A DNA stretch of 64,000 nt from Galbula dea (taxonomy: Eukaryota > Chordata > Aves > Piciformes > Galbulidae), in assembly GCA_013399015.1 (NCBI GenBank), contig VWZX01006417.1, positions 948,520-1,012,519 on the forward strand, given 5' to 3'. Positions within the stretch are counted from its first letter, which is position 1. Each line of letters starts with the position of its first letter. The position numbers and the translations under genes were made by a program. Positions 47,301 to 58,540 of this stretch are shown here, in pieces. Below the pieces are notes generated by a model. It made no database searches. It saw only the letters and a program-made list of their open reading frames with translations, and was not told the DNA's origin.

Positions 47301-47816
47301 CCATGTGGAAGGAGAGCTGTGGACTGAGGAGGTGTGTATGTGCTTCTCTCTCTCTGTCAGGGGAACAGCTACACAACTGGGGGTTTGCTCCTGCATTTTC
47401 TCCTCCATTGTGACAGCAAATCTGAGGCCCAAAGGTTTTTTCAGGGTGTTTTCTAGGGCCAAAGTAGTGTTGGGGGGAGAAAGGTTTCTTCTAAAGCAAG
47501 GCAGAAATAGTGATGTGGATGAATCTATTCTGGGGGGAAGTAGAAACCCCCAATTTCCAACAACAAATAGGAATCTTTTCATGCTTGAAAGACCCTTGGG
47601 AATAATAATTGTCAGAGGAAGTATTCAGCCATGTCCACTGTGTTAGGAACTCTCCTGATAGAGAAGGCCAGCAGCAGACCTCTGCAGATGGCAAGCTGCT
47701 CCAAGTGCATGAAGTGTATCTTATTTGCTTCTCTCTGTCTCCAAGTAAAAACAATTAAACTTTCCAGTGGTGTGTGACTTGCCTGACAACCTCTGAGAGG
47801 CTGGCAAAATAGAAAG
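44379..47816. other. First 3.4 kb of intron 3
   Basis: No CR1 or other repeat recognised. AT-rich. The ORF beginning at 44126 that runs past the donor is exon 3 read into the intron. Confidence 0.65.
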
Positions 47817-47960
47817 AGAAGCCCTGGAGGTATTCAAAAAACCACCTAGATATGTGGTCCTTAGGGCCATGGGTTAGTGGCATGGTGGTGCTAGGTTGCT
47901 GGTTGGACTTGATGATCTTGGAGGGCTCTTCCAACCTTCCTGATTCTGGGATTGATTCTG
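47817..47960 (+). mobile_element. CR1 3' fragment, group B
   Basis: GAAGCCCTGGAGGTATTC, TGGTCCTTAGGGCCATGG, TAGGTTGCTGGTTGGACTTG, and the tail CTGATTCTGGGATTGATTCTG. Confidence 0.94.
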
Positions 47961-49708
47961 TAACTCTGGGAAATCTTAAGGTGCTCACAAAAGTGCAAGT
48001 TTCTGCTGTACCAAGCTGTAACTTCAGGATCTCTTTTGTAATGGTCTTCTGAAGGGTTGTACACTGTCAGTTGGCTTGAAAATGAGTCTGAAATTCCTTT
48101 GAGTTCCAAGAAGTAGCATAATGCTGTGCAGTTTCCTCTTCTGTCAGTAACCAGCTTTTAGGCATCTTCATTAGGTGACACCAAACACAAAAGCTTAAGC
48201 AATCCTCAAAAGAGAACTGCATAGACTGGTAGCTGTACATGGCTTGCTCAAAGGTCAGGTTTCCTTTCCTCCTTCCTACAAACCATTCCCAAAGAGACTT
48301 TTGGAATCAGCTTTGTAGTGACCTTGTGTAACCCTTGAAAACAACCTAGGCTCTGCAGGACCAAAAAGTGCAGCTGCAAAGTATATGTTTGTAACAACAG
48401 CCATAAACCCAAGGAGAAGGGAAGCTCCAGAGTGTGCTTCTGCTCCAGGGCAGACAGAAACCAGTCCTTGGCTCCTGGTATTGCTTCTTCATAGGCAGTG
48501 AAACTGGACTAGAAGTGAAAGTAAAGACAGATAGCTGCTGATCCTCCTCTGCCTAGGTGAGAGCAAAAAGCAGAGTCTGCTCATGTGTTAATTAGGTCCA
48601 GAGAGAGCAAAGGATTGAGTGTGTGTAAAGGGGAAGGTGGGCAGAAAGGGATTATTAAAAATAAAGGTCAGGGTAAGGGATCAGCAAAGAGAGAGAAAAG
48701 AGGAGCATGAAGAGCAGATGGAAAGAAAGAGAAAGGCTGAAGAATTAAATTTGGTCTGTCACTACATAGTGTTCTTCTGTTCCAAATGCCTCCTACCCTG
48801 ATGCTGCTAGCTAGCAGGGGTTGCAAGTTTCTCCATGTATCTGAATAACTTGCCCAGAGCAGGGTCACAAATAGGTTGATGCTCTGACCTTTATGAATTC
48901 CCATTTTCATGTCTAATGACATGCCATGCAAGAATCTGGCTGCTGTATACAGAGAGCCTGACTGCTTAGGAAAGGAGAGAGGTGGAGCATAGCCACATGC
49001 ATTTTGCTGTGTTTGAATCTGCACCAGAAGAAGAAAGGTGTGTAAGCATCAATGGAGTGCAGGTCCCTGAAGGGCCATGACTGACATGCAGATGACAACT
49101 GATGAGCTTTCCAGCCAACAGACTCAAATTAGGCACAGTGGAGCATGGCCTGAGAAGTGTCACTGATCTACAATGACCTCTATTTGATGGCATGAATTGC
49201 ATGATTTATTTCCATGCAGTTGGTTCCTCAAGTCTTGTCCTGAAAAGGTTCAGGGGCTCTTGGATCCCTTTGTGCACAAAAGGGCTTTCCTCAACTGCTT
49301 GCTGTCTTGACAGCAGACAGTCAGTGTTTGCCAGGAGTTATCACATGGTGGCATTGAAAAGTCAGCACTGCAGTTGTTGCTTGTTGCTGGGGGTTGGGAG
49401 ATTCCAGCAGTGGTTCAGTTTACACAGGGATTGTTGGGGTTTTCAGCCATGGAGTTTGTCCATAGTTGGAGAGAGGGAAATCAATCAATCAATAGAAATC
49501 TCTCTCTCTCTGGGTGCAGAGTCCAGTATTCAGAATTAGGTTATTGCTGATGATCACAGGGATTAGGTGCAACCATTTGACTGAGGCTGTGCTCTAGGAG
49601 AGGTGAGCTGTGATCTTTATTGTTTGGGTTTGATGTCAGGGTTTAATCAGCATTGCCAACCAGAAAGCATTCAGCAACAACCTATGCCTACCTAGATCCA
49701 GGTGGAGT
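47961..49708. other. Intronic unique sequence
   Basis: Purine-rich patch at 48600-48740; nothing recognised as a gene. Confidence 0.6.
49480..49511. repeat. (TCAA)n next to (TC)n
   Basis: Three TCAA units followed shortly by six TC units. Confidence 0.8.
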
Positions 49709-50042
49709 GGGATCACAGGATCCTTCTGAGTTGGAAGGGACCCATGAGGACCATTGAGTCCAACTCCTGTCTGTGCACAGGACAGCCCCAAAGTCACCCC
49801 AGGTATCTGAGAGCATTGTCCAGATGCTTCTGGAATTCCAGGAGAGGTGGTGGCATGAGTGCATCCCTGGGGAGCCTGTTCCAATGCTCCACCACTCTCT
49901 GGCTGAAGAACCTTCTCCTGAGATCTCACCTGACCCTCCCCTGGCACAGCTTCATTGCCCCAGGTCCTGTTACTGGTCACCAGAGAGATCAGCTCCTGCT
50001 CCTCCTTCATCCCTAGTGAGGAAGTTCTAAACTGCCATGAGG
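49709..50042 (-). mobile_element. CR1 fragment, group D
   Basis: Reverse copy with GTTGGAAGGGACCCATGAGG, CTGTCTGTGCACAGGACAG, GGGGAGCCTGTTCCAATGC. The minus-strand frame retains ERVLQPESGGALEQAPQG in an overlapping frame. Confidence 0.94.
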
Positions 50043-51175
50043 ATGATGAGTGCAACTTTGTTTTTATTCTTAAATATTAGCAACATATATAAAATAAGAA
50101 AGCTCTGAACTTAAAACTACCTTCTACCAGAAATAGAGCAGGGAGATTTAGCTGTGCTATTGCATGTTGTGCTAACCCCCAAGATGTAAAGCAGCCAAAC
50201 CCCTGCCTCTGCTGAGCTCCCTTGACTCCCTGGAAAGCTAATGGGAGTGGTGCTCAGCAGTGCTTAGGTCACACCCCAGCTTTGCTGTAAGGTATTTCCC
50301 AAGTAATGTGTTTCCCAAGCTTCTTGAAGACATGTAAAGTGCACTTGCCCTTTTCTAAAGACAACATATTGCTTCCTCACTTTCTCTTTTCACAAGGTGA
50401 TTTTCCTAAGGGACCTAGGAAAAAGTCATTTCCTACATAATTTAAGAGAAGTCTAGTTACCTGCATTTTTCCTGACAGCACTGTTCTTTCAGGAGGAGAG
50501 TGGCTTAGGATCCTAGAAAGTGCAGGTGGCAAAAAGTTAGCACTTTCTGCTTCTGCAAACATTTTCCATGCTCTCCTTTGACTCCTCCTAAACTAAAACT
50601 GTGACTGAGCAAGGCCAGGTACTTCCAACTGTTGCCTGGAAGACCTTTCCTCTTGGCTGCTTTCCAGCCTGTGCTCCATATTTAATTCCTATTCCATCAC
50701 ACTGGAGTGTTTTGATCAGCTGAATCATTCTAAGGTTATGGCTGTGGTAGGATTGGTTGCAAGGATCTGGGCAGCTTTCTAGGAGGCAGATGTTGAGAGT
50801 GACTTGAAAGGAAGAAGGTGGAAAGCATCTGACCCACATGTCAAAGCATCTGATTTTGATGGCACAAGGGAAAGTGAGCAGTGGACTTTTTGGCTGCTCT
50901 GAGGGTGTAGAACGTAGGTGGCTGTTGGTGAGAGATGCAGGAGAAAAATACAGTTGAGTGAAGTGTCTTGGTGCTTCAAGTGCAGAAAGCCACAGTTTCC
51001 TGGGTTCCTAGAGCCAGCATTTGTAATCCTAGCAGGGGTCACAAATAACAGCAGTATTTTTGGCATTTCAGTGATGAAATATGTCTGGGAGGCAAGAGTG
51101 CTGCCAGTCCTCCTGCACCCTTGCTGCTCTCCATTTCCAGCAACTGGAGGGATCCTATCCTTCTACTCTAAAATC

Positions 51176-51382
51176 AAACAACACTCCTGCCCCCCAAAGA
51201 AAACCACCACCACCACCAACCACCCACCCAACCACAAAGCAGAACAAAGAAACAAACCAAAAGAAAACAACCCCCCAAGAAAAAAAGCAACCAACCACAA
51301 ACCAAACAAAAACCCCAAACCCCCAAAAGAAAACAACCTCCCTTAAAAAAAACCCCAACAAAACACAAAAACCCCAACCCTT
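51176..51382. repeat. A/C-rich low-complexity tract
   Basis: Second ~200-bp A/C tract, including a short (CCA)n at 51207-51223 and AAAAAAAACCCC steps. No similarity to a gene; the W/F/G-rich minus-strand ORFs are artefacts. Confidence 0.93.
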
Positions 51383-51620
51383 TTTCTCTACTTCTTTTGT
51401 CTCTGCCCTTTCTTTTTCTTTTCTTCTATTTGCACAATTAAAGATCATTAAAAACTCATTGGGTTCAAGCCCCCTTCAGAGTTGCTTCTTGCCCTCTGGT
51501 GAATTAGAGAGGGAGGGAGATTAAAACTCTGTTTTCTGTGCTAAGGCTTTAAATATTTGGATTTTATTCCTGTTTTTTTTAATATATGCCTTGCTCTTTC
51601 CCTCTCTGCATCCATGAGTG

Positions 51621-51718
51621 TGTGTATACAGATATATATACACATATTTATGCATATACTTAAATATACCTGTAAAGATACACATATATACATATATACA
51701 GACACATATATATATTTG
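51621..51718. repeat. Degenerate TA/CA/GA repeat
   Basis: About 100 bp of TATACA, CATATA and GATATA steps, AT-rich and imperfect. Confidence 0.88.
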
Positions 51719-52296
51719 GGCACCTCCTATGTGTTTCTGAGCCTGAGGCTCTGTTGGACCATGCATGACCTTATCCAACCTGATGCCCTGACTGTTCTCT
51801 TTTACCACCTTGCTAGTACTGTTGCCACTCATGCAGGGGCTCCTCTCAGGGTGATTGAGTTCAGTGGCACACCTCCAGTCTCTCACTGGCAATCTCTGCC
51901 TCACATTATTTTTCTATCCAGATGTCTTTTTGAAAGGTCTTTTATTTTCCTGGGGTGAAACCCATGGTAGTATCTGGGCAGCTTTATCCTAGTCCTTTAA
52001 ATTCCTGGAATGTTAATTCTCTCTAGGCTTGGTAAAACCTTCCCATGAATATGGCATTTAATTAACTTGATGTTTACCAGATCTTTATTAAAGGTGAAAG
52101 AAGAACAAACTGTTTGCTAACCTTCCCAGCTGTTCATTCCACAGTTTTCCTCTTCTTTTTTTTTTTTGCTGCTCTTTTCTTACTATTCTTCAGGCAGCTT
52201 TTTGTTGCTGTCATTGTTCCTGAATTGAAGCTTTGCAGCAATATTTGCATTGCTTTGGCTGGAGATGCAGGGGTTTGGGAGGGGGTCTGGATGCTG

Positions 52297-52453
52297 CTGG
52301 TGGTGGAGTCACCATCCCTGGAGGGGTTGATAGGACAGGGAGATGTGGTGCAACCTGGCCACCATCCTGTACAAGCTGCTGTAGGTGAGCTTCCTCTGGC
52401 AGAGGGGTTGGACTAGATGATCTCCAGGGCTCCCTTCCAACCCCTAACACTGA
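52297..52453 (+). mobile_element. CR1 3' fragment, group A
   Basis: TGGAGTCACCATCCCTGGAGG, TACAAGCTGCTGTAGGTGAGC, GGCAGAGGGGTTGGACTAGATG, CCAACCCCTAACACTG. Terminal ATTCT repeat mostly lost. Confidence 0.92.
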
Positions 52454-55400
52454 TTTTTGGGACAGGAAGGCTCAGTTCTATCAGATTTGCTATCAAAGGG
52501 CTGGGAGCAGGAGCATACTGTAGTGAAATCAATGTGCTGCCTCTAGATCTAGTTGGATGGTTATTTATTTTCAGTTGTACTTTGTGAAAGGCTTCCAGTA
52601 GCATCATTTCCTTCCTTATAAATCTGCTCTGCTAGTGGCTTCCTGATCTTGTCACCTTCCTGAATGGCAGTGGGTAAGTAGATGACCACATTAAGCACTG
52701 TATGCTTGAGGTTTCTCATCAAAACTCTGTCTAAGCTGAGCAAACAGCCAATGAGCTCTGACAGTTGTGATAGGAGAGGGCAGAATTGATGCATGAGATC
52801 CATTTTAATGTGTGTGCCTTACTACCTAGAATGCTTTAGACCTGTGCACGTGGTTCAGCTGCACTCTGAGAGGGTTAGAATGTCAGAGCTGCCACCAGCC
52901 ATGATCCTTTTGGTTATTTTTAATACCTCAAGGAGATACCTACAGGGGATACCTGGGGAAAACAGAATTTTCCTGTGCTGTGTAATGTGCCAGGTCACTC
53001 ATCTCAACTAGAGCCTCACTGGAGGATGGTTTTAAGTAGATCAACTTGCCAACTTTATTCTTTTTTTGTTCCTCTTCCCTGTCAACACTCCAGTTGTAAT
53101 TGAAAGGCTCATTAGAAGAATGACTCATTAGACAGGAGGTACCTCTTTGGTAGAGCTTCATTTCAGGTTGGGTGACATCAGTGTTGTGTCTCTCTCTCCC
53201 TTCACCTGGGTTGCTAAACTCTAAAGGCATCTTCTCATTGTGTGGATGTTTTCTCTTTGGAGAAAGATGAATTTTCTCTGGTGGGACTACAGAAGAAAGG
53301 CTGTACTCTTTAGATGTTCTTTTCCACCATCAGCATTGCATGATAATTCAAATTCCAGAGAGCCTGCATGGTAAATGTAGCTTAGCAGTTTGTTAGCTCC
53401 TGTTTGTTTGGTTTGAAATTAGCTCTGCATATTTTTAGCTGTTGGTGTGGAATGAGTTCAAATGTTTACTGCAGGCCATGAAGACTGTCAGGATGCCATC
53501 CTTTCAAGTGGCAGAGGAGTGGGATCCACACAGACCTGTCAACAAAAGCAGGTCAGCAGGGTTGAGCAAGAGAAAGGAGGGGGAAAAAAAAAAATCAATA
53601 AATCTTTGAATTAATCATGCAGCTGCCAGAGAGAATTATGGGTGCATGGAATGAAGGATGTAGGTAGAGATCTCTGGCAGCTTATTCTTTCCTTCCTTAT
53701 TGTGTCCTTTTCTATGCCTGCAAGTTTTCCTCTTCCCTCCTGCCATTTATGTTTATGCAGATACCTTCATGGAATACTTGCCCATCATTTTAAAGTGACT
53801 AATTCAATCTGGATGACAGAAATCCCTCTTAGTTTTCCTTCTCCATGTTGCCACTTCTCTCCCTGGCTGTTGTGAGCACTCAATATGAATTAATACAGGG
53901 ATTTCACCTCTGCATAAAACCAAGCCTGCACATCTTGTGCAGTGAATTGGACCAAAAGCAACTGCTGCTTCGCTGAACAGAGGAGTTAAAAAATTCATGC
54001 TAGCCCTGCTGATGGCTCAGGTTGGGGAGTGCCTGTCCTTGGTGAGCCCTTCTGCTGCAGCATGGCAGTGGGATGAGCACTGACCTGGGCAGAGGGTCTA
54101 AAAGCACCCCAAAGCTTGGCCAAATCCTCCTCCCTGGGGCTGGCTCCCACCTCTGCCTGGCAGGCAAACGTGGTCCATGGACATGGTTATGGAGAAGGGA
54201 GGGGGGGAGTGTTTCACACCTTGCTCTCTGAAGCTGAACAGCAATCAGATGCAACCTTGGAGAATTAAAAGGGCAGCTCAAAAGGGACTAAGTTGACCCT
54301 AGAGACATGCTTGAGAGGACTGTGAGGAATTAGTAATTAAGAGATGCATCCTGTCCATGTCTTTGTGGTTTCAGCACTATGATTTGGTTTCCTGCTCCTC
54401 AGAAGGGTTTATCCTTCCTTGCAGCACCCAAGAGGAATCCTCCTGGAGAGCTTCCCCATGCAAAACTGAGGAGTGTTTTACTTCTGGCTCTGGCAGGGAG
54501 GAGGAAGGATGGTGAAATGAATGCCCCAGCATCTTTAAATCCTTACCTGCTCCAAAGATGCTGCAGAGATCCCTCCTCTGTGCCCAGCTCAGCTCTCCAG
54601 CTGCAGAACCTGGTTGTGCACCAGGGCCAGGATGCCTCCTTGGCTCTCTGCCTGGGGATCAAGTCTGGCTCCCATCCACTTGGGGAACAGCCCAGGACTG
54701 GATGCTCACTTTCCCTGCAAATTCAAATTCATTGTCCTCTTCTCTCCCTGGCTTTCTTTGCAAATAGAGAGTGATATTCATAAAATCCCTCAGAACAATT
54801 ACCCAGCTACTTGTGAAAGGTCAGGGCAAGCTCTGCTCAGGGATGATGTATTCCAGCAGGGAAAAGAGAGCTGACACACAGCCCTCTTGCTTTTCAATTG
54901 CATGCCTAGGGAAATTCTTGGGGGTTTTTTATATTTCCTAAATGTTTTTCTCCCTTCTCCATTAAAACAGAGAACCAAATTCCTGACACACTCAGAAAAT
55001 GCATTTGGGTTCTGCTGTGGAGCTAGGGTTTTCCCTTAATTTTTGAACTAAAAAAGAGATTTTAATTTCCTAGGGGCAGAGAATTATTTTTACCACCCTC
55101 CCTTTCTAAAACCTCCTGCCCAACTGTATCTAGCCAAACACCCTTCTTTCACAAACCTCTTTTAGTCTTTACAAAGACAGAACCCATATTTTTTTCCCTC
55201 TCTCTTGCAACTAATCCTCCAAACAGTACCTGACTGCTAATGGTAGGGAAAACAATATTTCTTTGGGTTTTTTTTTTTTTTAGGCTTACATTTGTTTTGT
55301 GCCTGTGAGAGTGTTTGGTCTGTACTGAGAATCTTCCCATGTTCTCTATTTTCTCCTCTGATGTATAGCTGTTTTTCACACAATTGACAAGAAAGGCATT

Positions 55401-56028
55401 TGCTTAAAAACTCCAAAGTATTTACAAGATGAAAAATAGCAGCAACTGCACTGCTAAAAATCACTGTGTGGAAATACACAGCTATATTGTAGAGTGAAAT
55501 GAATCCCTTAAATGTACAAAATATTACACAGCTCTTAAAAACCCCACAACCTAGAGAGATATAGTTTCTACAAAGAAATACTCATTATAGGCAGTGTGGT
55601 CTGAAAGCAAAACATTGCTGGGAAATAAATTGTCAGTAGGAAACCTCACAAGAGTCTGAAGAAGCATAATAATTGTTATATTTTGGGATTATAATCTGTT
55701 TATCTGAAATCTTTGGCAATTCATCCTGAGTTATAATAAAATATGGAAAGAGCTGCTGAGGAGAGGTTGGGGGGGAAAAACCCATCAGTTCAAAATAGAT
55801 ATTTGTGACCTGCTGGAAAGCAATTTCAGGGCTGGGGAAAAAAAAGAGCAGCCATGAATAAGAAGGGAGAGGATAATTTGTGTTGTGCCACAGCATCCTT
55901 CCTGTACCTTGTCTGTGGGCAGTGCATTGGGAGAGGTGGAGAACAGATCCAGGTTGTTGATTTCCCAAAGCCTGGAGAGCCTGGCATGGCACATGGGTTT
56001 GAGTCTGAAACACAGTGGTGGAAAATTA
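52454..56028. other. CR1-free intronic block (3.6 kb)
   Basis: Contains a locally GC-richer segment at about 54000-54780 with open frames on both strands (131 aa plus, 93 aa minus). Neither resembles a known protein. Confidence 0.55.
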
Positions 56029-56467
56029 GGGCTACAAAAGTGCTGAGGGGACTTGGACATCTCTCTGCTGGGGAGAGGCTGAGGGAGCTGGGGCTGGGTA
56101 GCCTGGAGAGGAGAAGACTCAGGGGGGAGCTTAGCAATGCTGATCAATCCTGCAAGGGTAGGGGCAGGAGGATGGGGCCAGGCTTTGGTCAGTGGTGCCC
56201 AGGGACAGGACAAGAGGCAACAGGCACAGACTGGAAGAGAGGAAGTTCCAGCTCAACCTCAGGAGGAACTTCTTGCCTTGGAGGGTGGCAGAGCCCTGGC
56301 CCAGGCTGCCCAGAGAGGTGCTGGAGTCTCCATCTCTGGAGACATTCCAAAGCCAGCTGGATGTGATGCTGTGCAAGCTGCTGTAGGTGAGGCTGCTGTG
56401 GCAGGGGGGTTGGACTAGATGATCTCCAGAGGTCCCTTCCAACCCCTAACACTCTGGGATTCTATGG
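56029..56467 (+). mobile_element. CR1 LINE copy, group A
   Basis: Near-complete match to 9022 and 25198 in opposite orientation: KVLRGLGHLSAGERLRELGLGSLERRRLRGE, ESPSLETFQSQLDVMLCKLL, the A UTR, and the tail CACTCTGGGATTCTATGG. Confidence 0.96.
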
Positions 56468-58104
56468 TTGTCTGGCTGATGTTGCGAAGAAACAAGTTTT
56501 CTGCTCTTTGAGGAAAGAATATTGTTTCCTTCCAAAAGAAAGAGAGGTGTGGCAGAGGAAAGAGACAGAGGCAGAAGAAAGGACCTCAACTTAGTAGCAG
56601 GTAGCTTATTCCCGAAGTAACACTGTCATTTCCTGCACATGGGAAGTCAGGAATTAAACCACATTTGCTTGGCTGTGGTTTTTGTCTTAGCATTGGTTGG
56701 CAAAGCATTTAGAGGAACTCTGCTGATGTCACTTAGGCAGCCTGACATTTAGTCTCTAGTGCTCCTTCTCTAATAGCTCTGGCTGTCTTGATTTCACACC
56801 TAAGTTCTGAAAATAGTGTGACTAGATGGGATTATAAAAAGCACTGGAGTATCATAGCTGTTGACAGAGCTGATTAAGACTGAAAGCAGAAGAAAGGAAG
56901 TACCCTAGGAGGTCAGAGGTCATTGAAAAAGCATAGTCAAGGCTGCTGCTCCTCTGCTGTCTCTGGATGCTTTGAAAAGTGGCTTGCTCTCTAATAGAAT
57001 CCTCTTTTCATGGGGCTGTCACTACTGACTGCTCTGTTCTGTGTTCAGGTCTTATGCATTTCCCAAAAGATATGACTGGTTCTGCAGGCTGAGAGTTAAA
57101 AAAACCTAATAAATAAATAAGAGAAACTGGATGAGGTTGGGAAAATGTTGTAGCACATGTTGCTGGCTGAATTTCCTCTGGTGAAGCAAAGCAGTTCTTG
57201 TAGAGGTCTTGTTTTATGCAAAGGCAGAGTTCTTTTCTTTTCCCTCCAAGGATAGATAATTGGTATTTTCAAAGGGAAGGATATACTTGACCTCTGTAAT
57301 TGTTTTGTGTTGGAATCAGCTAGATTTAGAGCTGCTGCTCCTGCTTTTCTCCTTCCCTGATGTCTGCATGCCTCCCTTTTTACAGCCTGTGTTGTGTTTT
57401 AGTTCGTGCAGGAGCAGACCTCACAGTGACAGGAAAATTCACATTAGTTACACACAGGAGAGAAGAGAGGAACAATAAGCTGAGATATTCAGAACACTGC
57501 AGCAGACAAGTGCCTGGCTTGTCTGGGTGCAGTGTCATGCTAAAATACATGATGATGATGATGGACCCCATGTAGCCACTTTCCTCCTGGAAATACCAAC
57601 CATTTTTCCCTAGGTACAAGTCAAGTTTCTTAATTCTCTTTTCTTCAATTTACCTGAAGAAGATGGATTAGAAAAACCTCCTCAGGTGCTTAACATTTGT
57701 TTTAAACCCATGGTTATTTATCAAAGGGAAAATGAAGAGTGTGACCTCCTTTTGCAGTGTTTCTCAATAATTCAGTTGTGCACTGAGAGCTAATTCCAGC
57801 AGGATTTTCTCCCTCTAGTAGGCAGGAGGGCACTGGATTATTATTCACCACAGTGTCCCAATGAGACAAGTCAGTCTCTAGGCTTCAGCAAATAAGACAG
57901 CTGCCTAGGGCAAAGACTGCCAGAAGGTCCTGTGTGTGTCCTTGGCCTCACTCCTTGCTTTCCCTCAGCACAGGTGAGTCCTGGGAGGGGTTGGGCAACA
58001 GTTTGCATTCCACCATTGTGTCTATCAGCAGGGTCTGCAGTGCACACTTGTGCTTTTTTAGTGTGTAATGTGACAGTGATCACCTGGGGTGTTGCTGCAT
58101 CACA
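56468..58104. other. Intronic unique sequence
   Basis: Only a short GAT repeat noted. Confidence 0.6.
57550..57564. repeat. (GAT)n short repeat
   Basis: Four to five GAT units within CATGATGATGATGATGG. Confidence 0.8.
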
Positions 58105-58540
58105 GGGGGCAACCAGGCTGGGGAAGGCTCTGGAGAGTAAGTATGCTGAGGAGCAGCTGAGGGAACTGGGGTTGGTTAGGCTGAGGAAGAGGAGGCTCAG
58201 GGGAGACCTTAGCTATCTCTACAACTACCTGAAAGGAGGCTGGAATGAGGTGGGGCTCAGTCTCTTCTCCTGGGTTCCCAGGGAGAGGACAAGAGGCAAT
58301 GGCCTCAAGTTGCACCAGGGGAGGTTTAGATTGGAGAGCAGGAACAATTTCTTGACAGCAAGAGTTGTTAGGCATTGGCCCAGGCTGCCCAGGACAGTGG
58401 TGGAGTCACCATCCCTGGAGGGCTTCCCAAACCATCTAGCTGTGGTCCTTAGGGCCATGGTTTAGTGGCATGGTGGTGCTAGGTTGCTGTTTGGGCTTGA
58501 TGCTCTGTGAGGTCTCTTCCAGCCTTCAGGATTCTGTGAT
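58105..58540 (+). mobile_element. CR1 LINE copy, group B (best local reference)
   Basis: The frame within 57932-58465 reads EQLRELGLVRLRKRRLRGDLSYLYNYLKGGWNEVG, then RTRGNGLKLHQGRFRLE and SLEGFPNHLAVVLRAMV, then the B UTR and AGGATTCTGTGATC. I used it to orient the other B fragments. Confidence 0.96.

Larger units (their letters stand above)
50043..52296. other. Intronic sequence with low-complexity tracts
   Basis: Carries the A/C tract (51176) and the TA/CA repeat (51621). No gene. Confidence 0.65.

Noticed and set aside
51155..51448. Trp/Phe/Gly-rich minus-strand ORFs that look like membrane proteins
   Set aside because: Translation of the A/C-rich tract; hydrophobicity is a composition artefact.
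54379..54774. Plus-strand 131-codon frame in a GC-richer segment
   Set aside because: No similarity recognised; opposite-strand frames are equally open, as expected from composition.
57932..58465. 177-codon ORF as a possible gene
   Set aside because: Its 3' two-thirds is the CR1 reverse-transcriptase C-terminus; the 5' part is intron read-through.
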